Shown: positions 16,647 through 26,261 of the stretch, piece after piece
Layout: each line of letters begins with the position of its first letter
Position numbering within the stretch: the first letter of the stretch is position 1
Source: Chitiniphilus purpureus
Lineage (GTDB): Bacteria; Pseudomonadota; Gammaproteobacteria; Burkholderiales; Chitinibacteraceae
Assembly (NCBI RefSeq): GCF_025642115.1
Contig: NZ_CP106753.1
Span: 3,123,501 to 3,187,500 of the forward strand
Direction of reading: 5' to 3'
Length of the DNA stretch: 64,000 nt
Notes under the pieces: generated by a model
What the model was told of the DNA's origin: nothing
The model's database searches: none
The model's input: only the letters and a program-made list of their open reading frames with translations
Translations under genes and position numbers: made by a program

Positions 16647-17072
16647 TCAGCCACTGCTTGAGCGACGCGGATCGGCGGGCGGCACCGGCTCGCAAAGCAG
16701 TCCAGCGGCGCCGGCCGCCTCGCTGAACACCCCTTCGGCCAGCAGCGTGCCTTGCGGCCGGTCGTGGCAATAGGCCCAGGCCTGCATGGGGCCATGCGGG
16801 CCGTGAACCGCAATCTGCTGACGCATATAGTCGTGCGGGTGGCCTTCCAGTTCGTCCAGGTTGCGCAGCGTCGCCGCATCCACCGCGTAAAGCTCGCCGC
16901 GTACCGGATAGCGCGGTTCGCTGCATACCAGGAATGGATAGTGGTGCGCATACAGGCTGTAGCACTCGACGGTAACTGCCTCGCCCAGGCACGGCGCGCC
17001 GTTGAGCCAGCGGTGGTTCCAGCCACCGCGCTTGAGCGTGCCGTAGACGAAGACGGGAACCGGCCCGCTCAT
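16647..17072 (-). CDS. Gamma-glutamylcyclotransferase/AIG2-like family protein
   Basis: The 141-residue product has the hallmark VYGTLKRGG near the N-terminus and an acidic DELEGHP in the middle, where the family's catalytic Glu lies. Members form 5-oxoproline from gamma-glutamyl peptides or act on related gamma-glutamylamines; the exact substrate is unknown here. The start ATG overlaps the stop of the upstream gene by ATGA (17069-17072), so translation is likely coupled. The last 15 residues are low-complexity and may not be part of the fold. Confidence 0.85.
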   Translation of the reverse strand: MSGPVPVFVYGTLKRGGWNHRWLNGAPCLGEAVTVECYSLYAHHYPFLVCSEPRYPVRGELYAVDAATLRNLDELEGHPHDYMRQQIAVHGPHGPMQAWAYCHDRPQGTLLAEGVFSEAAGAAGLLCEPVPPADPRRSSSG

Positions 17073-18574
17073 CGCTTGCCGCCCTGCGGCGCGGAAAGTT
17101 CGCGCTCGTCGAGCAGCGAATCAAGCACTTCATCGGGCAGCACGAAACGGCCCCGCGGCTGGGGTGGCCTGGTTGACCCAGGCGCCACCGGCGCGGGCGC
17201 ACTGCGCGGGGCAGGGATCGCCCCTTGCGCTTCAGGCACTTCGGACGCTGCCTGGGCCGGCAGCGCCGCCGGTGCGGTCCGCTGGGGCTGCCGCGGCGCT
17301 GGTGTGGCTTCGGGGCGCAGCGATACGACCTCGCTGGTCAGGCAATCCTCGTCGTTGTGGCAGACGCGTACCCGCAGCGCGGCAAGGCCGGCATGCAGCG
17401 GCACACGGGTTTCGCCGCAATAGCTTGCGGTGGCGACGCCCGGCGTGGCGGGGTCGGTCTGCTGGCACGTGCGTACATCGCTGCGCAGGTTGCCCAGCGG
17501 TTCGGCCAGTGCTTCGTCGGCCAGCGCATCAAACAACTGCCAGCGCTGCGGCCGACCTGCCAGTTGCGCCTGCGGCAAGGACCAGGAGAGCAGCACGCTG
17601 TCCGGTGTGGCGGGCGCCACGGTCACACGCGGCCTGGGTTCGCCTTCGGGGGGCAGCAGCACTTCCACATCGACCACGGCGCTTTGCGCGCACTGCAGCT
17701 GATTGCACAGCCTGACCGACAGTGGGTGCACCCCCCGTGGCAGACCGGCCAGCGTGATGCGGCCAGCCTGGCTGTACGCACCCGACTCGGTGAAGGTGGT
17801 CGATTCGTACTGCACCCGCCCATCGTTCAGCACCTGCCAATAGCGGCCCGGCGTGCCCCACCACACATTCCAGGCAAGCTCGATCGGCTCGCCGGTGCTT
17901 ACCTGCGGCAGCCAGGCCAGTTCCGGCACACTGGGCCGGCCGGTGGGCAGCTCTGGGTCAGCGGCGCCGTCATCCATCTGCGCCTCTTCCACCCAGGTCT
18001 GCGCCTCCAGGTCGGTGCAGGCCGGCTTGCCGGCACGGTCGGTGTTGCACAGCCGGATCAGCAGCTCGTGCCGGCCTTCGTCCAGCGCCTCCAACGTGTA
18101 GACGCCGCTTTGCACCGACACCACGCGCGAGCTGCCGACCGGCGTGGCATCCTCGACGCTGCCGCCGGCCACGGTACGGCTGGTGAAATCGCGGCTGCGC
18201 ATGCGCAGCGTGCCGTTGTCCCAGATCTCCCAGTACTGCGCGGTGGTGCCAAAGTTGATGTCCCAGCCGATGGTGAGACGGTCTTGCGCCAGGCGATCGG
18301 GGATCGGGTCGAGGGCGGGGCGGATCGGCGCTTCGGTGACCGGCGGCGGAAACTGCTCACCCGGATACTCGATCGGCGGCAGCGGCTGGATCGACGGATC
18401 GTTGCGCGGCGGTGGCGCGGGCGGCGGCAGATCCACGCATTCGAGCATGCCGTCACGGCGCGCGGTGCAGGCCCGCTCGCCGGCCTCTTCGGCCTCGCCG
18501 GGCGTCAGCAGCACCGCATGCGCCAGCGGCAACGCAATCGCCAGCAGCAGGGCCGGCAGGCGGGTATCGATCAT
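17069..18574 (-). CDS. Secreted protein with three chitinase A N-terminal-like domains and no catalytic domain
   Basis: The 501-residue protein begins with a signal peptide (hydrophobic LPALLLAIALPLAHA). After a Pro-rich linker it has three repeats of about 100 residues, each starting with a xxWDINFG/AWNVWWGT/SWSLP strand and ending in a RLCN...C or RVCHNDEDC segment. The pattern LAWNVWWGTPGRYWQVLNDG followed by SVRLCNQLQC closely resembles the FnIII-like N-terminal domain of Serratia-type chitinase A, which guides chitin to the active site. No GH18 catalytic domain follows; instead there is a Pro/Ala-rich tail. It may bind chitin or another polymer in the periplasm or outside the cell. It lies downstream of recJ and is coupled to the cyclotransferase-like gene. 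Confidence 0.7.
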   Translation of the reverse strand: MIDTRLPALLLAIALPLAHAVLLTPGEAEEAGERACTARRDGMLECVDLPPPAPPPRNDPSIQPLPPIEYPGEQFPPPVTEAPIRPALDPIPDRLAQDRLTIGWDINFGTTAQYWEIWDNGTLRMRSRDFTSRTVAGGSVEDATPVGSSRVVSVQSGVYTLEALDEGRHELLIRLCNTDRAGKPACTDLEAQTWVEEAQMDDGAADPELPTGRPSVPELAWLPQVSTGEPIELAWNVWWGTPGRYWQVLNDGRVQYESTTFTESGAYSQAGRITLAGLPRGVHPLSVRLCNQLQCAQSAVVDVEVLLPPEGEPRPRVTVAPATPDSVLLSWSLPQAQLAGRPQRWQLFDALADEALAEPLGNLRSDVRTCQQTDPATPGVATASYCGETRVPLHAGLAALRVRVCHNDEDCLTSEVVSLRPEATPAPRQPQRTAPAALPAQAASEVPEAQGAIPAPRSAPAPVAPGSTRPPQPRGRFVLPDEVLDSLLDERELSAPQGGKR

Positions 18575-18611
18575 TCCCCATTCCCTCTCAGTCGATCCGG
18601 TCCAGGATAAG

Positions 18612-20297
18612 CTACTCGCAATGCTCGATCATCAGTTGCAGCATCCGTTCACCCCTGAATTCGTTGACGCTGAGCGTGAACACGGCGCTGACGCTCGCCG
18701 GCAACGGGTCGGCATATGAAAAGCGCATCGCTTCGACGATGAGGCCATGCCGGTTGCGCAGCCTGAGCTTGAGATGCCGCTCGCCGACCACACGCTGCTC
18801 CAGCACCCGGAATTCGTCGTGAAAGCGCGGGGCCGGAAACCCCTGGCCCCACACCTGCCGCTCCAGCCGTTCGGCCACATCCATCGCGTAGTCGTCCGCC
18901 TCAGGCACACCGTCGGTCTCGATCACCCGGGTCAGCGCCTCGGGTGGCATCAGCTCGCGGCATACCGCCTCGAATGCGGCGGCGAAGCGCGCGAAGTCAG
19001 GCGCGCGCAGGCTCAGCCCGGCTGCCATGGCATGGCCGCCGAACTTGAGGATCAGGTCGGGATGGCGCTTGGAGACCAGGTCGAGCGCATCGCGCAGGTG
19101 CAAGCCCGGAATCGAGCGGCCCGAGCCCTTGATCTCGGTTTCGCTGGCCTGGGCGAACACCAGCGTGGGGCGGTGGAAGCGGTCCTTGACCCGGCTCGCC
19201 ACAATGCCGATCACCCCCTGGTGCCAATCCGGACGGAACAGCGAGATCGAGTGCTGCGCCTCGATCGCCATATTGGCCAGCACGCCTTCGGCCTCTTCGC
19301 GCATGCCCGATTCGATCTCGCGGCGGGCGCGGTTCATCTGATCCAGCTCGCGTGCCAGCGGCATTGCCGCCGCCTCGTCGCCGGCGAGCAGGCAGGCGAT
19401 GCCCAGGCTCATGTCGTCCAGCCGCCCGGCGGCATTCAGGCGCGGGCCGAGCGTAAAACCGAGGTCGAAGCAGCTGGCCTTGGCCGGATTGCGCGCCGCG
19501 GCGGCAAACAGCGCCAGCACACCCGGACTGGCGCGGCCGGCCCGCATGCGTTTGAGGCCCTGCTCGACCAGGATGCGGTTGTTGGTGTCGAGCCGCACCA
19601 CATCGGCCACGGTGCCGAGCGCTACGTAGTCCAGCAGCTGGGCCAGGTTGGGTTCGGGCGCGCTGGCGAATGCGCCGCGCGCGCGCAGTTCGGCGCGCAG
19701 CGCCATCAGCACGTAGAACATCACGCCCACCCCGGCCAGATGCTTGCTGGGAAAGGTGCAGCCCGGCTGGTTGGGGTTGACGATCAGGCAGTCGGGCAGC
19801 ACATCGCCGGGCAGGTGATGGTCAGTCACCAGCACCTCGATGCCCCGCGCCTGCGCCGCGGCGACACCGGCAACGCTGGCGATGCCGTTGTCCACTGTCA
19901 CGATCAGATCAGGCGACTGCTGCGCCGCCAGCGCCACGATCTCGGGCGTCAGGCCATAGCCGTACTCGAAGCGGTTGGGCACCACGAAGTCGACCACCGC
20001 GCCCAGCAGCCCCAATCCCTTGACGGCGGTGGCGCAGGCAGTGGCGCCATCGGCATCGTAGTCGGCCACCACCAGGATGCGTTCGCGTCGGGCAATGGCA
20101 TCGGCCAGCCGCACCGCTGCATCACCTGCGCCCTTGAGGGCGGTGAAGGGCAGGAGACGGGCCAGTTCGTGTTCGAGTTCGGTCGGGTGGGCAATGCCCC
20201 GCGCCGCGTACAGCCTGGCCTCCAGCGCCGAGAGGCCGGCGGCCAGCAAGAGGCCATGACAGGATTCGGACACGGTACGGGTACGGATCAACGGCAT
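18612..20297 (-). CDS. recJ: Single-stranded-DNA-specific exonuclease RecJ
   Basis: RecJ is the 5'-3' single-strand exonuclease of recombination and mismatch repair. The 561-residue length is typical. Motifs of the DHH phosphoesterase fold are present: VADYDADGATA (motif I), VTVDNG (II), VTDHHLPG (III) and NPNQPGC (IV), with the DHHA1-type motif GGHAMAAGLSL near residue 390. The ATG overlaps the stop of the rpfE-like gene (ATGA at 20296-20299), which sets the start and suggests coupling; the longer open frame upstream is a shadow of that gene. It acts in the cytoplasm and needs divalent metal. Confidence 0.96.
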   Translation of the reverse strand: MPLIRTRTVSESCHGLLLAAGLSALEARLYAARGIAHPTELEHELARLLPFTALKGAGDAAVRLADAIARRERILVVADYDADGATACATAVKGLGLLGAVVDFVVPNRFEYGYGLTPEIVALAAQQSPDLIVTVDNGIASVAGVAAAQARGIEVLVTDHHLPGDVLPDCLIVNPNQPGCTFPSKHLAGVGVMFYVLMALRAELRARGAFASAPEPNLAQLLDYVALGTVADVVRLDTNNRILVEQGLKRMRAGRASPGVLALFAAAARNPAKASCFDLGFTLGPRLNAAGRLDDMSLGIACLLAGDEAAAMPLARELDQMNRARREIESGMREEAEGVLANMAIEAQHSISLFRPDWHQGVIGIVASRVKDRFHRPTLVFAQASETEIKGSGRSIPGLHLRDALDLVSKRHPDLILKFGGHAMAAGLSLRAPDFARFAAAFEAVCRELMPPEALTRVIETDGVPEADDYAMDVAERLERQVWGQGFPAPRFHDEFRVLEQRVVGERHLKLRLRNRHGLIVEAMRFSYADPLPASVSAVFTLSVNEFRGERMLQLMIEHCE

Positions 20298-21298
20298 CAC
20301 GGTGCGCTCCAAGGGGCACGCGGCTGGCGCCAGAAGCACCAGCGCAACGCGGGGCCTGTTGCCACGGCGAGCCCCAGTTCCGGCAGGCTCAACGCCAGCC
20401 GTTCGACCTCGCCGGCCTGCAACCGTGTCAGCAGCGGCGCAAACCAGTCGCGCTCCAGCTGCGACCAGGCTTCGCGCCAAGCGGCTGCGTCGCCGTAGCG
20501 GGCAGGCAGGGCCAGCGCGTCGAGCACGGCCATGCCCCCCGCCTTGAGTATCCCGCCGCCCGCCGGCAGGGGTTCCACCCTGCCCTTGCCGGCGGCCACC
20601 AGCGCCTGCACCAGCGTATCGTTGGTGTAGACCGTATCGGCCGGCGCCTCCGGGCACACGGTCAACGGGTTCTCCCCCCCACCCCATAGCCACAGGCTGT
20701 TGATCTGCGGCTGGCCGCTCTCGAAACGGGCATCGTTCACTGGATGGGTGTAAAGCAGCATCTGGATTTCGTTGAGCAGGCGATGCCAGCGCAGCGCAGC
20801 GGAACCTTGCGGCAACCACGGCTCGATGCTGCGGCCGACCACTGCGGCCAGCGGCGTGGTGGCAAGCTGCGGATCGGCCGGCAGGTGCAGGTACCAGCGA
20901 TCGGGGGTCGGCGCATGCAGCGTCAGCCCGTCTTCGGCGATCAGCGCATTGATCGCCGCCGCGAGCGCATCGGCTTCGGCCTGGGTGATCTGCAGCAGGC
21001 CGGCATCGCTGAGCAGCAGCTGATCGCGGTTGGCGCGCAGATGGACCGGGTCGGCACGCAGCCAATAACCGGCCGGTGCGCCAGCGAGATCGGCCGTGAG
21101 CGTCAGCGGCGCGACCGGCAATGCATTCAGGCCGAAGCGCCCGGCCAGCCAGCTATCGAAGTCGATGGGAACATGCGGCTCGCGCCGGCCGCGGCCGACC
21201 AGGCGGAACAGCGCGGGCAGCGCCAGATCCCGGGTGACCTCAGCCGCGAGTTCACGCTCGGGCCAGGCGCCATGCGGAATGACCAGGTGAAGATGCAT
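20297..21298 (-). CDS. RpfE-like protein (phosphoglycerate-mutase-like regulatory family)
   Basis: This 333-residue cytoplasmic protein resembles the RpfE/COG4255 family, encoded next to recJ in several beta- and gammaproteobacteria. Recognisable stretches are MHLHLVIPHG at the start, RWHRLLNEIQMLLYTHPVN in the middle and INSLWLWGGG followed by TVCPEAPADTVYTND. The family has similarity to cofactor-independent phosphoglycerate mutases but lacks a proven reaction; in Xanthomonas rpfE sits in a cluster that controls pathogenicity factors. The pairing with recJ and the ATGA overlap suggest co-expression. Confidence 0.7.
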   Translation of the reverse strand: MHLHLVIPHGAWPERELAAEVTRDLALPALFRLVGRGRREPHVPIDFDSWLAGRFGLNALPVAPLTLTADLAGAPAGYWLRADPVHLRANRDQLLLSDAGLLQITQAEADALAAAINALIAEDGLTLHAPTPDRWYLHLPADPQLATTPLAAVVGRSIEPWLPQGSAALRWHRLLNEIQMLLYTHPVNDARFESGQPQINSLWLWGGGENPLTVCPEAPADTVYTNDTLVQALVAAGKGRVEPLPAGGGILKAGGMAVLDALALPARYGDAAAWREAWSQLERDWFAPLLTRLQAGEVERLALSLPELGLAVATGPALRWCFWRQPRAPWSAP

Positions 21299-21382
21299 GG
21301 CGCGAGTTTAACATGCCCCCAAGCGGCCTTCCCGGCGCCCGGCACCGGCTGTGCAGCGGCAACGGGCAAGGCCGGTCGCCGG

Positions 21383-21955
21383 CTAGTGCTGCATGTCGGG
21401 CAGCACCAGCGTGCCCAGCTCGGCCAACGGCGGCAGGTCGCTCAACGCGGCCAGGCCCAGATCGTCCAGGAATGCCGGGGTGGTGGCCAGCAGCTCGGGC
21501 CGGCCCGGCACCTCCTTGTGCCCGACCACGTCGATCCACCCGCGCTCCTTGAGCGTCTGCACAATGGCGCTCGACACCGCGACGCCGCGGATCTCCTCGA
21601 TCTCGCCACGCGTCACCGGTTGCCGATAGGCGATGATGGCCAGGGTCTCGAGCACCGCACGCGAGTAGCGCGGCGGCTTGTCCGGATTGAGCCGCTCCAG
21701 GTAGGGCTGCATCTCCAGCCGTGCCCGGAAGCGCCAGCCCGAGGCCAGCCGCACCAGCTCCACCCCGCGCCCGGCCCAGTTGCGTTGCACGGTTTCAAGC
21801 AGCGCATTCAGCTGCGCGGCGCTGGGCGGCACAGGGAACAGTTGCTTGAGCCGCGAGAGCGGCATGGGTTCGCTCGCCACCAGCAGCGCGGTTTCGAGCA
21901 CCTTGCACAGATGGGCGCGCTCGGCGTCGTCCAGCCCGTCGCCTGCGTCGCTCAT
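21383..21955 (-). CDS. scpB: Segregation and condensation protein ScpB
   Basis: The 190-residue product has the paired winged-helix layout of ScpB, with the conserved [20 protein letters not shown] and [18 protein letters not shown] motifs. ScpB binds ScpA and the SMC ATPase to form the condensin complex that compacts and segregates the chromosome. Its start ATG overlaps the scpA stop (21952-21955), as in many genomes. No smc gene lies in the window. Confidence 0.96.
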   Translation of the reverse strand: MSDAGDGLDDAERAHLCKVLETALLVASEPMPLSRLKQLFPVPPSAAQLNALLETVQRNWAGRGVELVRLASGWRFRARLEMQPYLERLNPDKPPRYSRAVLETLAIIAYRQPVTRGEIEEIRGVAVSSAIVQTLKERGWIDVVGHKEVPGRPELLATTPAFLDDLGLAALSDLPPLAELGTLVLPDMQH

Positions 21956-22782
21956 GCCGTGTGCTCCGCTGCGTCGGCGGGCGCCTCCAGCACTCCGGCC
22001 AGACGCACGTAGATCGGTGCGTAGCCCTCATCCTGGCTGACCACAATGTGCTTTTCCTTGACCAGCTCCAGCACCGCAATAAAGGTGACCACCAGCAGCG
22101 GCACACCGCGCGCGGTGTCGAACAGCGCCGCGAACGGCAGGAAGCGTCCGCCGGCCAGCAGGCGCAGGATATGGCTCATCTGCTCGCGCACCGACAACGC
22201 CTCCAGCTGCACCTTGTGGTGCTGCTGGCGCCGGGCGCGTGCCAGGATGGCGAGCCAGGCCGTCCGCAGATCCGCGGCGCGGACCTCGGGCAGCCGCAGC
22301 ACCGCCTCCTTTTCGAACAGTACGGCGACGAGCTGGAAATCGCGCCCTGCCTGCGGCAGACGGTCCAGTTCATAGGCGGCAAGCTTGATCTGCTCGTATT
22401 CAAGCAGTCGGCGCACCAGCTCGGCACGCGGGTCGGCCTCGTCGTCCTCCTGCGCGGCACCGGGTCGCGGCAGCAGCAGGCGCGACTTGATCTCGATCAG
22501 CATGGCGGCCATCAAGAGATATTCGGCCGCCAGCTCCAGCCGTGATGCCTGCATCGCATCGACGTACTGCATGTATTGCGCGGTGACCGCCGCCATCGGG
22601 ATATCGAGGATATCGATGTTCTGACGGCGGATCAGATACAGCAGGAGATCCAACGGGCCTTCGAACGATTCGAGCAGCACGCGCAATGCGTCGGGCGGGA
22701 TATAGAGATCCTGCGGCAGCTCGGTGACCGGCTCGCCGAACAGGTGGGCGATGGGGTCGGCGGCCTCGGCGAGAACATTCAT
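21952..22782 (-). CDS. scpA: Segregation and condensation protein ScpA
   Basis: This is the kleisin subunit of the SMC-ScpAB complex. The 276-residue product contains the [24 protein letters not shown] motif region at about residues 40-63, the [13 protein letters not shown] helix and a C-terminal winged-helix part. The ATG at 22782 overlaps the stop of the upstream membrane-protein gene. The frame is open much further upstream, but the family start and the overlap favour this codon. Confidence 0.96.
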   Translation of the reverse strand: MNVLAEAADPIAHLFGEPVTELPQDLYIPPDALRVLLESFEGPLDLLLYLIRRQNIDILDIPMAAVTAQYMQYVDAMQASRLELAAEYLLMAAMLIEIKSRLLLPRPGAAQEDDEADPRAELVRRLLEYEQIKLAAYELDRLPQAGRDFQLVAVLFEKEAVLRLPEVRAADLRTAWLAILARARRQQHHKVQLEALSVREQMSHILRLLAGGRFLPFAALFDTARGVPLLVVTFIAVLELVKEKHIVVSQDEGYAPIYVRLAGVLEAPADAAEHTA

Positions 22783-23138
22783 GCCGGGTCGTCGTCCTGG
22801 CCGGGCAGGCGCAAGGGTGTCGGACCGGGCGCGGGCGGTACGGCGTCGAGCCGTGCCAGCAGCAGCAGCAATCCCAGCGCCATCATCAGTGCGGGCAGCA
22901 ACACGCTCCAGGGCAGGCGGTACTGCTGGTTGGCGAATATCGCCACCCCGGTCAGGATCAGGAGCGGACCGCTGATCACGGTGCGCTTGTTGCAGCCTTC
23001 GATCAGCAGCACCGCCACGCCGGCGCAGACGAGGCCGAACACCACGATCCAGCTCACCGCCGGCGCGATGTCCAGGCTGTTGGCCAGCCAGCCGGCGCCG
23101 ACCACGATCAGTACGACGGGAAGCAAGGTGTTGCGCAT
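22779..23138 (-). CDS. Small multi-pass membrane protein (LiaF-like transmembrane type)
   Basis: The 119-residue product has about four hydrophobic segments (LLPVVLIVVGAGWLA, WIVVFGLVCAGVAVLLI, GPLLILTGVAIFA and LLPALMMALGLLLLLA) and a short Pro-rich tail. The pattern resembles the DUF5668/LiaF-type transmembrane domain. ATG 23138 is chosen because GGGAG stands 7 nt upstream; a TTG 15 nt earlier has no support. It overlaps the scpA start by ATGA. The function is unknown. Confidence 0.75.
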   Translation of the reverse strand: MRNTLLPVVLIVVGAGWLANSLDIAPAVSWIVVFGLVCAGVAVLLIEGCNKRTVISGPLLILTGVAIFANQQYRLPWSVLLPALMMALGLLLLLARLDAVPPAPGPTPLRLPGQDDDPA

Positions 23139-23156
23139 CCGGGACTCCCGCAAGGG

Positions 23157-23660
23157 TTACAGCGCCGCGAACTCCGGCGCGTAGCCGACCACGCCGTTGG
23201 CACCGGCAAGCGCGCCGGGCGAGAGTTCCAGCGCCATGAAGTAGTCGCCCGACACATCGTACGGGCACGACAGGCCAAAGCGGCTGGCCGGGGTGAAACC
23301 GAAACGCCGGTAGTATCCCGGGTCGCCCAGCACGACCACCGCGGCAACCCCATCACCGTGCAGCTGGCGCAGCCCCTCGCGCACCAGCGCCGCACCGAGG
23401 CCACGCCGCTGATATTCGGGCGCCACCGCGATCGGCGCAAGGCCGACGGCAAGGCCGGCCACGCCCGGAATCCCGACCGGCGAGAACAGCACATGCCCCG
23501 CCACCTCGCCATGGTCGTCGGCCGCCACCAGCGACAGCGTCACATGTCCGGCATCGCCCAGCGCCTCGATCAGATCAGCCTCGGCCACCTGTCCGAACGC
23601 GGCGGCGGTGACGGCGTGGATCTGCGGTATGTCGGCGTGCGTTGCGGCGCGGATCAGCAT
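23157..23660 (-). CDS. GNAT-family N-acetyltransferase (YhbS-like)
   Basis: The 167-residue protein has the GNAT fold signature: motif A as IAVAPEYQRRGLGAALV with the acetyl-CoA-binding Arg/Gly loop, and the later GDPGYYRRFGF segment characteristic of the YhbS group. The substrate is not known. ATG 23660 has AGGAG upstream; the longer frame is not supported. It lies 18 nt before the membrane-protein gene of the scpAB group. Confidence 0.88.
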   Translation of the reverse strand: MLIRAATHADIPQIHAVTAAAFGQVAEADLIEALGDAGHVTLSLVAADDHGEVAGHVLFSPVGIPGVAGLAVGLAPIAVAPEYQRRGLGAALVREGLRQLHGDGVAAVVVLGDPGYYRRFGFTPASRFGLSCPYDVSGDYFMALELSPGALAGANGVVGYAPEFAAL

Positions 23661-23696
23661 GGCGGGGCTCCTGTGGCAAGCGCGGAACAAGACGGG

Positions 23697-24899
23697 TTAT
23701 TTGTAGGCAAGCCCCATGGCGGCGCGCACGTCGCGCAGGGTTTCGCTCGCCAGGGCCCGGGCACGTTCGCAGCCATCGTCGACGATGCGGCGCAGCAGCG
23801 CCGGGTCTTCCAGATAAGGCTGGGCGCGCTCGAACATCGGCGTCTGCTCGGCCAGCACGCCGTCGATCACCGGCTGCTTGCACTCCAGACAGCCGATGCC
23901 GGCGCTTTTACAGCCGGCCGTCACCCAGTCACGCGTCCCTTCGTCCGAGTACACCTCATGCAGCTTCCACACCGGGCATTTTTCCGGATCGCCCGGATCG
24001 CTGCGGCGCACCCGCGCCGGATCGGTCGGCATCTGCCGGATCTTCTTGGCCACCGTGTCGGCATCCTCACGCAGGCTGATGGTGTTGCCATAGGACTTGG
24101 ACATCTTGTTGCCGTCCAGGCCCGGCATGCGCGAAGCCTCGGTCAGCAACGGCTGCGCCTCGGGCAGGATCATCTTGCCGCCGCCTTCCAGATAGCCGAA
24201 CAGCCGCTCGCGGTCGGCCTGGCTCAGGTTCTGCACCTCACCCAGCAACGCGCGCGCAGTCGCCAGCGCCTGGGCGTCGCCCGTCTCCTGGTAGCGGGTG
24301 CGCAGTTCGGCGTAGCGCTTGCCGGTCTTGCCCGGCATCTTCCTGATGGCGGCTTCGGCGCGTGCCTGGTAGTCCGGCTCCTTGCCGAACAGATGGTTGA
24401 AGCGCCGGCCGATCTCGCGCGTGATCTCCACGTGCGGCACCTGGTCCTCGCCCACCGGCACGAGATTGCCGCGATAGAGCAGGATGTCGGCCGCCTGCAG
24501 CAAGGGGTAACCGAGAAAGCCGTAGGTGCCAAGATCCTTGTGCGAGAGCTTTTCGATCTGGTCCTTGTAGGTGGGCACGCGTTCGAGCCACGACAGCGGC
24601 GTGACCATCGAGAGCAGCAGATGCAGTTCGGCATGCTCCGGGACGCGGCTCTGGATGAAGATGATCGCCTGCTCAGGGTCGACTCCGGCGGCCAGCCAGT
24701 CGATCAGCATGTCCCACACGCTTTTCTCGATCACGCTCACATCGTCGTAACTGGTGGTCAGCGCATGCCAGTCGGCCACCATGAACAGGCACGGATAGGT
24801 GCGTTGCAACTGCACCCAGTTCTTCAGCACGCCGTGGTAGTGGCCAAGATGCAGCTTGCCGGTCGGGCGCATGCCGGAGAGAACGCGATCGGGGAACAT
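23697..24899 (-). CDS. trpS: Tryptophanyl-tRNA synthetase TrpS
   Basis: TrpS charges tRNA-Trp. This is the 400-residue form with the class I signatures KLHLGHYHG (HIGH) near residue 15 and KMSKSYGN near residue 275. Between them lie GEDQVPHVEITREI and the ATP/Trp-binding GYPLLQAADILLY. The form carries an extra CPVWKLH...CKSAGIGCLECK Cys-rich stretch near the C-terminus, known from a subset of proteobacterial TrpS. It is in the minus-strand housekeeping group between the M50 protease and the GNAT gene. Confidence 0.96.
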   Translation of the reverse strand: MFPDRVLSGMRPTGKLHLGHYHGVLKNWVQLQRTYPCLFMVADWHALTTSYDDVSVIEKSVWDMLIDWLAAGVDPEQAIIFIQSRVPEHAELHLLLSMVTPLSWLERVPTYKDQIEKLSHKDLGTYGFLGYPLLQAADILLYRGNLVPVGEDQVPHVEITREIGRRFNHLFGKEPDYQARAEAAIRKMPGKTGKRYAELRTRYQETGDAQALATARALLGEVQNLSQADRERLFGYLEGGGKMILPEAQPLLTEASRMPGLDGNKMSKSYGNTISLREDADTVAKKIRQMPTDPARVRRSDPGDPEKCPVWKLHEVYSDEGTRDWVTAGCKSAGIGCLECKQPVIDGVLAEQTPMFERAQPYLEDPALLRRIVDDGCERARALASETLRDVRAAMGLAYK

Positions 24900-24940
24900 C
24901 CTCGGAAAATCCTTGTTATCGATATGATTCTTATGGGAAA

Positions 24941-25582
24941 TCAGGCAAGCCAGCTGAGCATGCCGTAAACCAGTTCAAGCAACGGGTGCATGATGCCCCC
25001 CAGCAACCCGGTTGCCAAGAGCAGCACCAGCACGATGATGCCGTAGGGCTCGATGCGCGCCAGCCACATCGCGTGGCGCGGCGGCAGGCTCAAAAGCAGG
25101 ATGCGTCCGCCGTCCAATGGCGGGATCGGCAACAGGTTCAACACCATCAGTGCCACGTTGATCAGCACGCCGGCCTGCGCCATCAATTGCAGCGGCACCT
25201 GGAAATAGTGGCCATCCAGCATCAGGGCGAACCTGAGCAGCAGCATCCAGCCCACCGCCATCACCAGATTGGAGAGCGGGCCGGCCGCGGCGACCCAGCG
25301 TCCGTTGCGGCACGGATCGCGCAACGCGGCGAAATTGACCGGTACGGGCCTGGCCCAGCCGAACAGCAGACTGCCCGGCAGCAGCAGGCACAGCAGCGGG
25401 ACCAGCACGGTGCCCACTGGATCGATGTGCTTGAGCGGGTTGAGCGTCATCCGCCCCTGCAGGTAGGCGGTCGGATCGCCGAAGTGCCGGGCGGCATAGG
25501 CATGCGCGGCTTCATGCAGCGTGATCGCGGCCAATACCGGCAACGCCCAGATGGCGATCTGCTGGATCAGAGTGAGTTCCAT
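24941..25582 (-). CDS. Site-2 protease family (M50) membrane protein
   Basis: The 213-residue protein has several hydrophobic segments and the zinc-binding HEAAH motif at about residue 23 in the first one. The second conserved motif is PIPPLDGGRIL near residue 155. This is the short Rv1300/YwhC-like M50 group without PDZ domain. It is an inner-membrane protease candidate; the substrate is unknown. It is commonly found next to trpS and scpA genes in betaproteobacteria, as here. Confidence 0.9.
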   Translation of the reverse strand: MELTLIQQIAIWALPVLAAITLHEAAHAYAARHFGDPTAYLQGRMTLNPLKHIDPVGTVLVPLLCLLLPGSLLFGWARPVPVNFAALRDPCRNGRWVAAAGPLSNLVMAVGWMLLLRFALMLDGHYFQVPLQLMAQAGVLINVALMVLNLLPIPPLDGGRILLLSLPPRHAMWLARIEPYGIIVLVLLLATGLLGGIMHPLLELVYGMLSWLA

Positions 25583-25633
25583 GGTGGTGACAGGAATGGG
25601 TGGATGGATGTGCAGCGGCAGGCAGGCGCGGCG

Positions 25634-26257
25634 TCAAAGACCGAAGACAGCGGCCTCGCCCTTGCCCTGGCGGATGATCACGGGTGCATCGCCGGACAGG
25701 TCGACCACCGTGGTCGGCTCCATGCCGCAATACCCCCCTTCGATCACCAGATCGACCGCATGTTCCAGGCGCTCGCGGATCTCCCAGGCATCGGTCAGCG
25801 GGTAGGGCTCGTCGGGCAGCAGCAGCGTCGATGAAAGCAGTGGTTCACCCAGCTCCTCCAGCAGCGCCAGCGCCACCGGATGGTCGGGCACGCGCAGGCC
25901 GACGGTCTGCTTCTTGGGATGCCATACCCGGCGCGGCACCTCCTTGGTCGCCACCAGGATAAAGGTGTAGCTGCCCGGCGTGGCGGCCTTGAGCCGCCGG
26001 AACGCCTGGTTGTCCACCTTTGCGTAGGTGCCCAGCTGTGACAGGTCGCGACAGGCGAGCGTGAAGTGATGCCGCTCGTCGAGCCTGCGGATCTGCCGGA
26101 TGCGTTCGAGCGCCTCCTTGTTGTCCAGGCAACAGCCCAGGGCGTAGCAGGAATCGGTCGGGTAGACCACCAGACCGCCCTTGCGGATGATGTCGGCCGC
26201 CTGTTTGATCAGGCGCTGCTGCGGATTTTCGGGATGGATCGAGAAGAACTGGGACAT
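25634..26257 (-). CDS. yciO: YciO/Sua5/YrdC family protein (threonylcarbamoyl-AMP synthase-like)
   Basis: The 207-residue product has the YrdC fold motifs: GGLVVYPTDSCYALGC near the N-terminus and TVGLRVPDHPVA in the middle. The nearness of yciV and the length match the YciO branch rather than the main tRNA-modifying TsaC. The family makes threonylcarbamoyl-AMP for t6A in tRNA; YciO itself has much weaker activity in E. coli. It is 4 nt downstream of the small membrane protein gene. Confidence 0.9.
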   Translation of the reverse strand: MSQFFSIHPENPQQRLIKQAADIIRKGGLVVYPTDSCYALGCCLDNKEALERIRQIRRLDERHHFTLACRDLSQLGTYAKVDNQAFRRLKAATPGSYTFILVATKEVPRRVWHPKKQTVGLRVPDHPVALALLEELGEPLLSSTLLLPDEPYPLTDAWEIRERLEHAVDLVIEGGYCGMEPTTVVDLSGDAPVIIRQGKGEAAVFGL

Positions 26258-26261
26258 GGGA

